This document shows positions 1-10,679 of a DNA stretch of 64,000 bases, piece after piece. The notes below the pieces were generated by a model, which saw only the letters and a program-made list of their open reading frames with translations, searched no databases and was not told where the DNA came from. Location: NCBI GenBank assembly GCA_900491605.1, contig UESW01004573.1, forward strand, positions 379,466 through 443,465, given 5' to 3'. Numbering within the stretch: position 1 is the stretch's first letter; each line of letters opens with the position of its first letter. Source of the stretch: Calamus simplicifolius (taxonomy: Eukaryota; Streptophyta; Magnoliopsida; Arecales; Arecaceae). The position numbers and the translations under genes are program-made.

Positions 1-1985
1 TCCGATCGCCGACGATCCGACGGTTGCGATCGATCCAAGCCCTGATCCCGATCGGCCACGACCGATCTCGGACCGTGGCGATCGGTCCGATCGCGATGAT
101 CCGACGGTTGCGATCGATCCAAGCCCTGATCCCGATCGGCCACGACCGATCTCGGACCGTGGCGATCGGTCCGATCCGATGATCCGACGGTTGCGATCGA
201 TCCAAGCCCTGATCCCGATCGGCCACGACCGATCTCGGACCGTTGCGATCGGTCCGATCGGCGACGATCCGACGGTTGCGATCGATCCAAGCCCTGATCC
301 CGATCGGCCACGACCGATCTCGGACCGTGGCGATCGGTCCGATCGGCGATGATCCGACGGTTGCGATCGATCCAAGCCCTGATCCCGATCGGCCACGACC
401 GATCTCGGACCGTGGCGATCGGCGATGATCCGACGGTTGCGATCGATCCAAGCCCTGATCCCGATCGGCCACGACCGATCTCGGACCGATCGGTCCGATC
501 GGCGATGATCCGACGGTTGCGATCGATCCAAGCCCTGATCCCGATCGGCCACGACCGATCTCGGACCGTTGCGATCGTCCGATCGCCGACGATCCGACGG
601 TTGCGATCGATCCAAGCCCTGATCCCGATCGGCCACGACCGATCTCGGACCGTGGCGATCGGTCCGATCGCGACGATCCGACGTTGCGATCGATCCAAGC
701 CCTGATCCCGATCGGCCACGACCGATCTCGGACCGTTGCGATCGGTCCGATCGCCGACGATCCGACGTTGCGATCGATCCAAGCCCTGATCCCGATCGGC
801 CACGACCGATCTCGGACCGTGGCGATCGGTCCGATCGGCGATGATCCGACGGTTGCGATCGATCCAAGCCCTGATCCCGATCGGCCACGACCGATCTCGG
901 ACCGCGATCGGTCCGATCGCGACGATCCGACGGTTGCGATCGATCCAAGCCCTGATCCCGATCGGCCACGACCGATCTCGGACCGTGCGATCGGTCCGAT
1001 CGCGACGATCCGACGGTTGCGATCGATCCAAGCCCTGATCCCGATCGGCCACGACCGATCTCGGACCGCGATCGGTCCGATCGACGATCCGACGGTTGCG
1101 ATCGATCCAAGCCCTGATCCCGATCGGCCACGACCGATCTCGGACCGTGGCGATCGGTCCGATCGCCGACGATCCGACGGTTGCGATCGATCCAAGCCCT
1201 GATCCCGATCGGCCATGACCGATCTCGGACCGTTGCGATCGGTCCGATCGGCGATGATCCGATGGTTGCGATCGATCCAAGCCCTGATCCCGATCGGCCA
1301 CGACCGATCTCGGACCGTGGCGATCGGTCCGATCGCCGACGATCCGACGGTTGCGATCGATCCAAGCCCTGATCCCGATCGGCCACGACCGATCTCGGAC
1401 CGTTGCGATCGGTCCGATCGACGATCCGACGGTTGCGATCGATCCAAGCCCTGATCCCGATCGGCCACGACCGATCTCGGACCGTGGCGATCGGTCCGAT
1501 CGCCGACGATCGACGGTTGCGATCGATCCAAGCCCTGATCCCGATCGGCCACGACCGATCTCGGACCGTGGCGATCGGTCCGATCGCGACGATCCGACGG
1601 TTGCGATCGATCCAAGCCCTGATCCCGATCGGCCACGACGATCTCGGACCGTTGCGATCGGTTCGATCGCGACGATCCGACGGTTGCGATCGATCCAAGC
1701 CCTGATCCGATCGGCCACGACCGATCTCGGACCGTTGCGATCGGTCCGATCGGCGACGATCCGACGGTTGCGATCGATCCAAGCCCTGATCCCGATCGGC
1801 CACGACCGATCTTGGACCGTTGCGATCGGTCCGATCGCGACGATCCGACGGTTGCGATCGATCCAAGCCCTGATCCCGATCGGCCACGATGATCTCGGAC
1901 CTTCGCGATCGATCCGATCGGCGACGATCCGACGGTTGCGATCGATCGAAAGCCATGATCGATCCCGGTCGGCGATGACCGATCC
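1..1985. repeat. GC-rich tandem array, 76-85 bp unit, about 24 copies
   Basis: A core reading CCAAGCCCTGATCCCGATCG recurs at 35, 119, 202, 287, 372, 448, 528, 612 and 695 and on to about 1890, giving spacings of 76 to 85 bp. The core is nearly invariant; length differences sit in the junction rich in CGATCG and GGTCCGATCG. The last unit (about 1930-1985) is degenerate. The array is extremely CpG- and GATC-rich and borders AT-rich DNA abruptly at about 1990. Open frames through it are by-products of the repeat. It continues beyond the left edge. Confidence 0.95.
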
Positions 1986-1989
1986 GACG

Positions 1990-2750
1990 CATGTACCAAA
2001 ATTAATTTTTTTAAAACAATTGCGACGCAGTTCGTTGTGTCGTAATATTTTATTTTTTATTTTTTTCTTTTAATTATATTTTATAAAATTTAATTTTTTA
2101 AAAACATTGCGATGCTATTTAACATAATTAATTTTTTTTAAAAACATTGCGATGCACTCAGTTGTCACATATTTTTATTTCATAATTATTTTTAATATTT
2201 TTATAAATTTAATTTTTTAAAAATATGCGATGCAATACTTGCGTCGCTAAATTAAAAATTATTTTTATTAATTTACTGTTTTATTGCATCGCTATTATCT
2301 CTATTTAACATAATTAATTTTTTAAAAAATTGCGACGCTCTGAGTTGCGTCGCAATATTTTTATTTCATAATTTATTTTATAAATATAATTTTATTTAAA
2401 ATTATTACGATGCAATTAGTGCATCGCTAAATAACAAATAATTTTTCTAATTTTCTGGTTTATTGCGTCGTTAATGCGTCGCTATTTAACATAATTAATT
2501 TATTTAAAACATGCGACACTGAGTTGCATCGCAATATTTTATTTTCATAATTCTATTTTATAAAAACTAAATTTAAAATGTTGCGACGCATTACTTGCGT
2601 CGCTAAAATAAATTTTTTTTTTAATTTTTTGGTTTATTGAGTCGCTAATGCGTCACTATTGCATCGCAATGTTTTATTGTCGCGGAGGCATCGCAATGTG
2701 GTCGCAATATAGTGACGCAATGATGCGTCGCTAAATTTGCATTGCTATTT
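1990..2750. repeat. CACTA subterminal motif region (GCGACGCA / TGCGTCGC)
   Basis: AT-rich DNA is punctuated every 20-60 bp by GCGACGCA, TTGCGTCGC, TGCGATGCA and decayed variants in both orientations, for example near 2022, 2108, 2148, 2228, 2325, 2345, 2467, 2580 and 2720. Spacers recur too (runs resembling TTTAACATAATTAATTTTTT). Motifs of this kind near CACTA termini are binding sites for the element-encoded DNA-binding protein; that role is inferred from family knowledge. Confidence 0.75.
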
Positions 2751-2753
2751 CAG

Positions 2754-2768
2754 TATTTTCTTGTAGTG
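2754..2768 (-). repeat. CACTA terminal inverted repeat
   Basis: Read on the minus strand the segment is CACTACAAGAAAATA, the canonical start of plant CACTA elements. It marks the outer boundary of the transposon; flanking host DNA starts at 2769 with GGA, which would be the 3-bp target duplication if the left end shows the same triplet. Confidence 0.8.
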
Positions 2769-3262
2769 GGAAATAACTATATTATTCAAAATCCATAATT
2801 TAATACAATCGATAACTATCAGGTTTGGGCTACAAGCCCTACAAACAAACACCACTGGAGTTACATCAACATAATGGATCTAATTTATTTTAATAGAAGC
2901 TCCATCCCACCCCATAATTCCTTTCTTCAATCATGTGGCTCTGAAAAAATATTGTGAGATTTACATGAGCTCACACTCAATAAGTAAGCATATTATAATG
3001 TAATATAATCATATATCATTTCGAGGTATTATTATATCATTTCAAGATATTATCAATCACATTTACATGTAAAAAGCTTCATCACTTCAAGATATTTCAA
3101 TCATATTTTCATGAAAGTTCCAATTTCAAATACATTTATCATATCAGAACAGCATCAATCAAAAATTTGGAAGCTTTATACAAAATACCAGAATATGCAT
3201 TGCAAATAAACCCACTGTTATATAATTATTGTTATATTATATCTTATATGTCCCATGGCTCA
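2769..3262. other. AT-rich intergenic DNA, no gene seen
   Basis: Low-complexity AT-rich sequence with short imperfect repeats such as ATCATTTC(A/G)AGATATT near 3017, 3036 and 3084. No coding pattern or structured RNA was recognised. Confidence 0.7.
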
Positions 3263-3263
3263 A

Positions 3264-3475
3264 TCAGAGCACATCCTTTAGATGTGTGTGGACTCCACAT
3301 GCCACATCATAATCAATCAGAGCACATCCTCTAGATGTGTGGCCTCCATATGCCATATCAAAATCAATCAGTACACATCCTCTAGATGTGTATGGCCTCC
3401 ACATGCCATATCAAAATCAATTAGTACACATCCTCTAGATGTGTATAGCCTCCACATGCCATATCATAGGAGAAC
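3264..3475. repeat. Four tandem copies of a 52-bp unit
   Basis: The core ACATCCTCTAGATGTGT recurs at 3271, 3324, 3375 and 3428 (spacings 53, 51 and 53 bp), each copy continuing with a CTCCACATGCCATATCA-like segment and AATCAATCAG. Each core holds a small palindrome centred on CTAG. The 120-residue open frame over it arises from the repeat and is not called as a gene. Confidence 0.9.
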
Positions 3476-3854
3476 CGCGGCGACACATATAAATATAATT
3501 CAGGGTCATCATTATATATGCATATCACATATCATGCATCATCATAAGCATAATCTTTCATATCACATAAACAGTGGTTTGTACATTATTAGCCATTGCA
3601 TATATATATCAATAGTACCAATTCACTTTGCAAAGTTAAAATAATCATAATCATCATATTTGGCATAAATATAATAAGCCATTACTTTGCAAATATTACC
3701 AGCTATTATAGCAAATATTTAATTATAGAATTATGGTACAATTTTTTTCTAATTTCCAAAATAATCAATAAAACTCCATTTCAAAAGTATGCATAAAACT
3801 ATAAATGCAACAATTATCAATTACATAATTTATGAAATTATTATATTTGGCTAC
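3476..3854. other. AT-rich intergenic DNA, no gene seen
   Basis: AT-rich unique sequence between the 52-bp repeats and the 3' side of the starch-protein pseudogene. No polyadenylate or poly(T) tract that would mark a processed copy was found at its edge. Confidence 0.6.
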
Positions 3855-4992
3855 TTACTTCTGTGCGCTAATCCCAAACTGTAAATTAGCTATTTGGATA
3901 TCTGGGTACCAGAGCAACTCTGCAAGCTCTTCCAGAACATCACAATGGTTTAGAAGATGAATAGGGCGTGAAGGTCTTGTAATCCAGGATATTCTCCATT
4001 TCAGAATGCGAGAAAACAGGTCCCAAGGGATGATAAGGAGGTTGTTCTCATAACCATTATCATGCACAATAGGGCGCAGTGGGTCAATTTTCCAAATACC
4101 ATCAACAATGAACTTGATCTCGTATCTGCCAGGATACAATTCGAGGTGCAAAGAAAAAAAGCCTGACATGATTGTTCATCCTTCTCTGATTTGTCCATCC
4201 ATCAAAGGATCCAGCCAATAGAACCTCTTTAACAGAGCTTGGCTAAACTATGCAGGTCTGTGCATCTATCAACTCAAGTGCCATCTTTCCTTCCAGTACT
4301 GCCAGTTTGGCACGAATTGACCATAGTTTATCTCGAGCTTTCAATACCTTAGTCTCATGAACTTCCCAAGCATAAGAAGGCTGATGCAACTCTTCTATGC
4401 ATCAGGCTTTGAACTTCTTATGCCATTAACATCGGTGGACTTCCCAATTCGTGAATGAACACCACCAGACCTGGTGGCCATCTCATTCCACCAACGGTCC
4501 TTCCATGACCAAGCAATATCGTATCTCCGGGATCAAACGAGCCTCGACCATTCACTTCTTTCTTTCTGGAGCCCATACCAAAAGTCAACCTCCTCTCTAT
4601 TTCCAACCTGATCTCCCAGATGAAGAAGTCGTGGAAAACTCCTCCGAACACGGAAGCGCACCACCACTCGCCTTGGAATAAAACTGCTGCTGGCACAACC
4701 TTTCATCTTCTTGGAGGGATTCCTTCATGGAAGAATCAAGATAGCCTCTGTCACCGCCCTCCTCCTTCATATTCCACCCGTAGGCGAGCCATCTACCTCG
4801 ACCGCGTGGCATCTGCCAGATCCTTCCTCCCAACAGCGAGGTCGGAAAGAAACTCGAATTCTCGGACATCTCCATGAACTCGTACACCTCTTCCTCCAAG
4901 TCCCGCTTTACCTCCTGCCCGGACGCGTCCTCCAACATCGCCTCCCTCTTTCTCGGCCCCCCTAACTCTCTCTCTCTCTCTCTCTCTGGCAT
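3855..4992 (-). pseudogene. Decayed CBM48 protein related to FLO6/PTST2
   Basis: On the minus strand four segments recall the FLO6/PTST2 family, which helps initiate starch granules in plastids. (1) About 4940-4800: a helix containing EVYEFMEMSE, then WLAYGWNMKEE. (2) About 4640-4560: RRLTFGMGSRKKE. (3) About 4370-4260: a coiled-coil stretch with KLAVLEGKMALELIDAQ. (4) About 4235-4020: a CBM48 domain with EVLLAGSFDGWT, then YPGRYEIKFIVDG and GYENNLLIIP. Several lesions are visible: an in-frame TAG before the CBM48 start (where the family has Trp), a frame change between the two CBM48 halves near 4165, and another inside segment 1. The segment between the coiled coil and CBM48 is missing. After NNLLIIP, where the family normally ends, the frame reads through to 3855. 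A retrocopy is possible because (3) and (4) are fused without an intron, but no poly(A) is seen. Family assignment rests on remembered motifs. Confidence 0.58.
4967..4987. repeat. CT microsatellite
   Basis: An uninterrupted (TC)n tract of about 20 bp at the 5' side of the FLO6-like fragment. Read on the minus strand it yields the Glu-Arg run at the start of that open frame, so the apparent N-terminus there is not real protein. Confidence 0.9.
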
Positions 4993-5210
4993 TAGGAGGA
5001 TGGGGCTGGGCAGGGGATTATCTTGAGGAGGTGTGCGTCAGGGTGAAGGAGGGAGTCGACCTTCAACTCCTTTATTCTCCCACCATCCGACACGTGAAGA
5101 CCCGAGAAACCAGACGTCCCATCGGGATCTAAACGTTAGGAGGAAGTCAAGATGCCAAGTGTCCCCAAAATAAATACCGAAAGTTACCTTCCCCATAATT
5201 AATTTACCGG

Positions 5211-5710
5211 GAGGTTACAGTTCGCGAAAGATCCGCAAGTTCAGCTTTCGTGATTCGAAGGTCGGATGGTGAGATGCTGGCTGTTGGTGAATTTGGCCTT
5301 CTTGATTCCTCGCCACTGGCTAAGTTGTATGCCGCTAGGGTTGGTATTTCCTGTGTTATTCGATGCCTAGGTGCCCGAAGCCTTATTATCGAAGGGGACA
5401 CTTCCGTCAGGACCACAGCGATGATCTGCCCACCAACCCCTTGATGTACGACATTCGTTCTCTTCTTCAAGGTATTTTTTGAGTTCAGATTCGGTACATC
5501 TACATGGAAGCCAATTTAGTAGCGGACTGGATCGCCACAAGAGTGGCCCATCACTCAGGCTTTTGGATCTGAAAAGTGGAAGATCCTTGTCCTCTTGTTC
5601 TAATTCAAATTTTGTACTCTGATATATAGGATTTGACTTATCCTAAATTGGTATGATCATTGCTTTCAATTTAATTATCAAACCGTTTGTAACAAAAAAA
5701 AAAAAAAAAC
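5211..5710 (+). mobile_element. 5'-truncated LINE (L1-type) 3' end with RNase H
   Basis: From about 5213 the plus strand encodes part of a LINE-type RNase H: SSAFVIRRSDGEMLAVGEF, then RSLIIEGDTS carrying the EGD catalytic Asp, and after a frame change the C-terminal block VADWIATRVAHHSG with its Asp. The N-terminal DG motif is absent because of 5' truncation or decay. A short 3' UTR follows and ends in an A tract at 5691-5709. The layout (RNase H, short UTR, oligo-A) matches the other two LINE ends at 8404-8625 and 20102-20353, so they belong to related families. Frames are broken; it is a dead copy. Confidence 0.75.
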
Positions 5711-7089
5711 CCTAAAACGTTGCTTTCAATTTAATGCAACCGTAAGGCTGCATTGGAAATACGATTGAAATGCGGCAATTACAATCACACCCCCCCCCCG
5801 GCCACACACACACACACACACACACAACCAGTCCCATCAATAAAATAAAATAGCCCCCAGAGCTCATCACAAGTTAATCGACCAGCCTAGCTCATTTAAT
5901 AAAGACGAAAATTTACAAGTTTGGTTACTAAACACAAACACGTTAGACCATACATTTTTTTAAAAAAAGGTTTGATCTTAAAAAATGAACTAGACCTTGG
6001 AAAATTTAAAAACTAATATAATATATATTATATAATTTTAGATTTCTAATAAATATATTATATAATTTTAGATTTCTAATATTGTAATAACTATAATATG
6101 CTATAATTACAATATAATATTATAATGATATCATAATTTAATTATAATATTATTAAAATACATGAGAATTTTTGAATAAAAAACTATTTTGTTTTATTTA
6201 TGGCACAAGGGCATTTTGAAATAAAAAAAAATTAACAAACTTTGAAAGAAAAAGACTATGTGCATCTGGAATAGTGCAGGTTGCCCGCATGAGGCCGCGT
6301 GTGACAAGAATAATTTTATTTTTTATTTTTTATGCATCATATATATATATATATATATATATGTGGGGGCATGCGTATGATGCGCGCTCCTATTTAGGAG
6401 AGTGGATTTCCCATGGTGTAAAATGGCCCGATGTGGCTCATGGCCATTGCCTATACTTGTGTGGGCTATGCTGGCATGCATTCACAGGCTGTGCTGACGT
6501 GCCCCACAAACTCTAGATCCCTAATAAATAAAAAAAATTTAGCCAATATGGCTCAACTCATGGCCACTTGGCTTACAACCTCGCCCTTTTTTATTTCTGA
6601 CTTTTAAAAAATTATTGATAATAATTGATCATTTAAATTAAAAAAGGTAAATTTAACTCCAAATAAGAAAAATATTTTTAACGATTTTTATCAATGAATT
6701 ATAATGTATGGAAAATTATAAATAATGAAATAAATTCAATTAAGATTTTGTTTGAGAAATGATTATTTCTCAAATCATACATAATTACAAAATTATGCTT
6801 GAAAATTGCAATTTATAAATTCTACTCAATTTAAAAAATATTTATAGAAATAGGGATAATTACTATTAATTTGGATAATTTTTCAAATACATGGACATCC
6901 ACACAGCTTAAGGCGTCGGCTTCTATAATTTTGCAGTGCCCTATTCCATGCAAAAAAATTAGACATCAAAGCTACTGTAGATATAGAAAGTATTAGAAGA
7001 TTACATGCTATGATGGCAAGTATAGAAAAATTATTTTTTTATACTTCCATCAAGCTATATACACACACACTATTCAAAGGTGTGGAAGG
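5711..7089. other. AT-rich intergenic DNA with microsatellites, no gene
   Basis: Contents: a C run at 5789-5798 directly followed by a CA microsatellite (about 5803-5826); a 36-bp direct duplication of an ATATTATATAATTTTAGATT segment around 6025-6083; an (AT)n tract at 6340-6362; and AT-rich unique DNA otherwise. No conserved coding frame was recognised. Confidence 0.65.
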
Positions 7090-8625
7090 TAGTGAAATTA
7101 TTTGCAAATAAAAGAAAGTTCACTCGAAGAAGAATGTCTTTGGAGCTCCATTATGCAGGCGAGATATGATGATTGAAGGCTGGGGAGTATATAATGCCGC
7201 CCCGGGGGTGCTCTTCCTTTTGGAAGGAGGTCTGCCAGTTTGGAGACTCCATCATGAAGAATACCTCTTGGATGATTGGTGATGGTCATTCTATTGACGC
7301 TATTCAGGATTCTTGGATTTCTGAGCTCTCTCTATCCCGATGGCCCTCATTTTCAGTACTGATGTTTCCACCGATTTGAGGGTTAAGGATTTAATTTCAT
7401 TTGATCCCCCCTCCTGGCATATTTCTTTGGTGACCAGTCTGTTTGGAAGGGAACTCTCGCAGTGGATTTTATCCATTCCTCTTCTCTCTGGTCCCTCGGC
7501 TGATGTTAGGCTATGGCAGCAATCCTCCCTCTTTAGGGCCCCTTTCAGGGACTTGATGAAGATCTTCAGGCCTCAGCCCCAGGTAACGAAGGATGCTACT
7601 TGGATATGGTCGCTCCCACTCTCCCTAGGGTTCAGCTCTTTCTATGGAAGCTTCTTTGGGACTGCCTTTCGACATGTGCCCTGCTCTCTCGTAGGGGTGT
7701 CTCTATCCAGCCGACCTGCCCCCTGTATGCTTTGGAGGATGAGTCTACAGACCATGCGATTTTCATATGTCCTAGAGCTAGTCAGATATGGCATATGGTG
7801 GGCTATGATTATAGAGTGGATGCTTTTGGTTCCCCTCGTCCTCTCTTTTTTCAGGATCTTTGGATGACTTCTCAGCATATTCGGGGTCTTTGGGCAGCCA
7901 CGGCCTACCAGATTTGGTTATCTAGGAACCAGATTATATTTTCTGAGGACTTTATATCTCCTCAACGGCTGGTGAGGAATATCAGATCCTTATCCATTGA
8001 TTGTGCCCGTACTACTCTATCGGTTGGTTATGACATCTCTGGCGGGGCTCCCCTGCTGTTTCGACAACGAACAGTCGTACGGTTTTTATTTCCTGGGAGC
8101 CCCCTCCTCCAGGGTTTGTCAAAATCAACTTTGATGGAAGTGTCCGTGGTAGATTGGCGGGTTCAGCCTTCATTATCTGTGGGCCTTAGGGTGATATACT
8201 GGCGGCTGGAGGATTTGGCTCCCTGGATTCTTCTGTCCCTATGTCCGAGCTTTATACTGCTTGGGCAGGTATTTCTTATGCTTCTCAGACTCTTCGAGCC
8301 CAAAGACTAGTGATTGAAGGCGATTCCATGACAGTTATTCAGTGGTTGCGGAAGGAGAGTATTCCTGAAACATCCTCTAATCTGATTCAGGGATATATGG
8401 TCTATGCTTCAGGAAGTGGACACTGCTCAGATTTGTCATGTTTTTCGTGAAGCCAATTCGGTGGCGGACTGGGCGGCGGCTGCTGTGGCTCAGCATGTGG
8501 GCTATAGGATATGGAGTAGAGGTAATCCCTGCCCTCCTATTTTGTCGCAAATTTTATATTCTGATGTATCTGGATTGACTCACACCAGACTTGTGTGATC
8601 GTCCGTCTGTACCAAAAAAAAGAAG
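7090..8625 (+). pseudogene. 5'-truncated LINE: zf-RVT and RNase H part of ORF2
   Basis: The segment encodes the C-terminal third of an L1-type ORF2. About 7128-7370 holds the linker after the reverse transcriptase (CSSFWKEVCQFGDSI, IGDGHSIDAIQDSWI). About 7600-7990 is the zinc-binding zf-RVT domain (PRVQLFLWKLLWDCLST, HAIFICPRASQIWH). About 8115-8530 is an RNase H with FVKINFDGSV, RLVIEGDS and the C-terminal VADW Asp. These are spread over three frames separated by small indels (near 7340, 8190-8240 and 8404), and one stop interrupts the RNase H, so the copy cannot make ORF2p. The 3' UTR ends with an A-rich tail at 8614-8632. The 5' boundary is not sharp; reverse transcriptase and endonuclease are absent. 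Confidence 0.8.
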
Positions 8626-8866
8626 AAGAAGACGCCTATATATTTGCTTCTTTCTAAATAATAATTGTCACATAAGATTATTAACATTACTGCTTTGAGA
8701 TGGTCTACTTCCTAACTGTAATTCCTATATATTACATTTTATGTAATAATTCATTAATTTTTTCTTTTCAAAAGTCTACACCTATTACTTTGCATAATTC
8801 TATGATATAAATCAATTACAATTTCTAAACTTGTTAATGCAATCTTGAGTCCATATTACAGTAAGC

Positions 8867-8871
8867 AATAT
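8867..8871. repeat. Target site duplication AATAT (left copy)
   Basis: The five bases before the 5' LTR are AATAT, and the five after the 3' LTR (19528-19532) are also AATAT. This perfect 5-bp duplication shows that the Copia element is a single undisturbed insertion. Confidence 0.95.
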
Positions 8872-9236
8872 TGTTGAAAGATTATAGAAAAATTATATGA
8901 TCCAATCCTTTTGATTTTGATGATTACTAAAAGTCATTGAGTTTATTAAAGGATGTAATGAGTTTATGAAAATGAAGCAACAAATTTATTTTGAACAATC
9001 AATGAGAATGCTCAAGTTTAATTTTAATCAATTTTGAAAGTGACTTTAAGCTCAATATTCAAACTTTTGAAAAGAAATGTTATAATTCATGTTGTATTCA
9101 AAAAGTTTATGGATTAGTTCATGAATCACTTCTAAAGGTTAATTCTATTGATTTCATGTCAAAACAATGAATTAAAATGAATCTGGAACGATTTTAATGT
9201 CAATCAGAAAAGTTTCTAATTTTTGATACGTTCCGG

Positions 9237-9560
9237 AGCCGACTCCTGAGTTTCAGAGTCGACTCCGCTCAGTGTACAGAAATTTGCATCTGTGTCGAGT
9301 CGACCCATGAAATTGTCGAGTCGACTCCTGATTCTGTCGAGCCGACTCCTGGACTGTGCGAGTCGACTCCGCTCAGACACCAGAAGAGTGTTTTTCTGAG
9401 CACCTCTCGAGTCGACCCCAAGCCTTTCACGAGTCGACTCCCGACTATCAGGAGTCGATACTTTATTTCTGGCGAGTCGACCCCTAACCTTTTTAATCAT
9501 TTCTATTTTTGGTAAGATGAGCTCGAGCCGACTCGGGAAAAGCATGAGTCGACTCCAGCA
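9237..9560. repeat. Cluster of GAGTCGACTC palindromes in U3
   Basis: About twelve copies of the 10-bp palindrome GAGTCGACTC or one-base variants (GAGCCGACTC, GAGTCGACCC, GAGTCGATAC) recur every 15-40 bp, for example near 9237, 9249, 9297, 9320, 9360, 9410, 9431, 9475, 9530 and 9546. The same cluster is in the 3' LTR (18149-18470), and a third lies at 15748-15940 upstream of ORF3. The position just upstream of the TATA box suggests a cis-regulatory array; no factor is known to me. Confidence 0.85.
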
Positions 9561-9663
9561 AAACTGGGCGCGATTCTTAACGATGACACATCAGCGCCAA
9601 CGGTAAGATTTTCAAATAACGGCTATTTTTCCTTGTCTCTAACGGATATATTTTTGCAGATTC

Positions 9664-9671
9664 TATAAATA
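9664..9671 (+). promoter_or_regulatory. TATA box of the Copia 5' LTR
   Basis: TATAAATA followed by GAGGAG, about 100 bp after the palindrome cluster. The identical box sits at 18577-18584 in the 3' LTR. It is the only good TATA box in the U3 region. Confidence 0.8.
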
Positions 9672-10619
9672 GAGGAGTTCTTTTCAAATCAGAAGGATCC
9701 AGAAAAAATCAAAAAGAGAGAAAAGAATATCTTTTAAAAGAGGGAAAAACAGAGCATATTGAAAAAATCATCTAGCTCAAAGAAGAGTGATTCAAAAGGA
9801 GAGAAATCCAAGAGGAAGTTTCGACTGCTCCTTCTCATCAATCCACAAGAGTCAAAAGAAAATCCACAAGCATTTCAAAGGTCAAATCGGAGGATTTTCA
9901 AAAGGGAGAAAAAGCTTCATATCAACTCCAAAATCTTCAACGGTCAAGAATCTTGCTGAGGCGTGATTCAACACTTCTAGAGGAGTTAAAGAGAAGAAGG
10001 AAGAAAGCCCAAGCCACTACCATCTGCAATCTATCAGGCTTTTCTAACCTTTTATTATTTTGTACTTCATTTGTATATTTGCTCAAGGGGAGCATTTCAT
10101 TATCCAAACACTTCTATTCTATTTGTTTGCTGATTCAATCAGTGGATTGAATTAGTGGAGGTTGGTATACCTCGTTACAAGCCGGAGTGCTTGTGTTGGG
10201 TTAGTTGTGAGCCCTAGAAAAACAACTTGTAGGGTTTTGTGCTGGTAAGCCCGAGTTAAAACCAGCTGGGTTCGTTGTGCACCCGGTAAAACAACAAGTT
10301 TGAGTTGTGAGCTTGAAAACAACTCGGCTGTAATCTAGAGAGATTATAGTGTGGACCCAAGTGAATCTTGGGAGTGGACGTAGGTGTTGGTTACACCGAA
10401 CCACTATAAAATTATCTTGTGTTTGCCGTGATATATTTTCTCTCTCTATCTCTCTATATTAATTGCTTGTGCATTGCTTATTAGTTAATTTCACTCACTT
10501 GCACATCTTAAGCAACTCAGTTTAAATCTTGCTAACTAATCAATTAAAGTCAAAAAAGTCTTAAATTTTTAAGAACCCAATTCACCCCCCCCTCTTGGGT
10601 TGCCATCTGGGCCAACAAT

Positions 10620-10631
10620 TGGTATCAGAGC
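10620..10631 (+). other. Primer-binding site (initiator tRNA-Met type)
   Basis: TGGTATCAGAGC begins two bases after the 5' LTR end. It is the classic plant retrotransposon site complementary to the 3' end of initiator methionine tRNA, where minus-strand DNA synthesis starts. Confidence 0.95.
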
Positions 10632-10679
10632 AAGTGCTCATTTAGAATTTGATCTCACGATCAAGGGCTAAAGATCCAT

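Larger units (their letters stand above)
1..2768. mobile_element. Right end of a CACTA (En/Spm-like) DNA transposon
   Basis: The unit ends at 2768 with a terminal inverted repeat of the CACTA type, preceded by about 760 bp of AT-rich DNA full of short direct and inverted copies of a GCGACGCA/TGCGTCGC motif. That is the usual architecture of a CACTA subterminal region, where the element's own TnpA-like protein binds. A GC-rich tandem array adjoins it on the inner side and runs off the left edge. No transposase coding sequence lies in the window, so this may be either an autonomous element's end or a non-autonomous derivative. The other terminus and the 3-bp target duplication cannot be checked here. 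Confidence 0.72.
8872..10617 (+). repeat. 5' LTR of the Copia element (1,746 bp)
   Basis: Starts TGTTGAAAG, ends CCAACA, and repeats almost exactly at 17789-19527. U3 holds a cluster of twelve GAGTCGACTC-type motifs (9237-9560), followed by a TATA box at 9664-9671. After the TATA box come a purine-rich leader and a region rich in AAAACAAC/GTTGT motifs (about 10190-10400). Transcription should start some 25-30 bp after the TATA box, giving an unusually long R-U5 of about 0.9 kb. Confidence 0.95.

Noticed and set aside
243..2073. Open frames of 60-240 codons across the GC-rich array
   Set aside because: They are all translations of the same ~84-bp unit in shifting frames, rich in RSIQALIPIGHDRSR-type repeats, with no start context or domain.
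3264..3475. Possible CRISPR-like array
   Set aside because: The units are contiguous 52-bp repeats without unique spacers, in a plant genome; it is an ordinary tandem repeat.
10620..10631. Possible tRNA gene fragment
   Set aside because: It is the retrotransposon primer-binding site. Only the tRNA-complementary 3' end is matched and no cloverleaf surrounds it.
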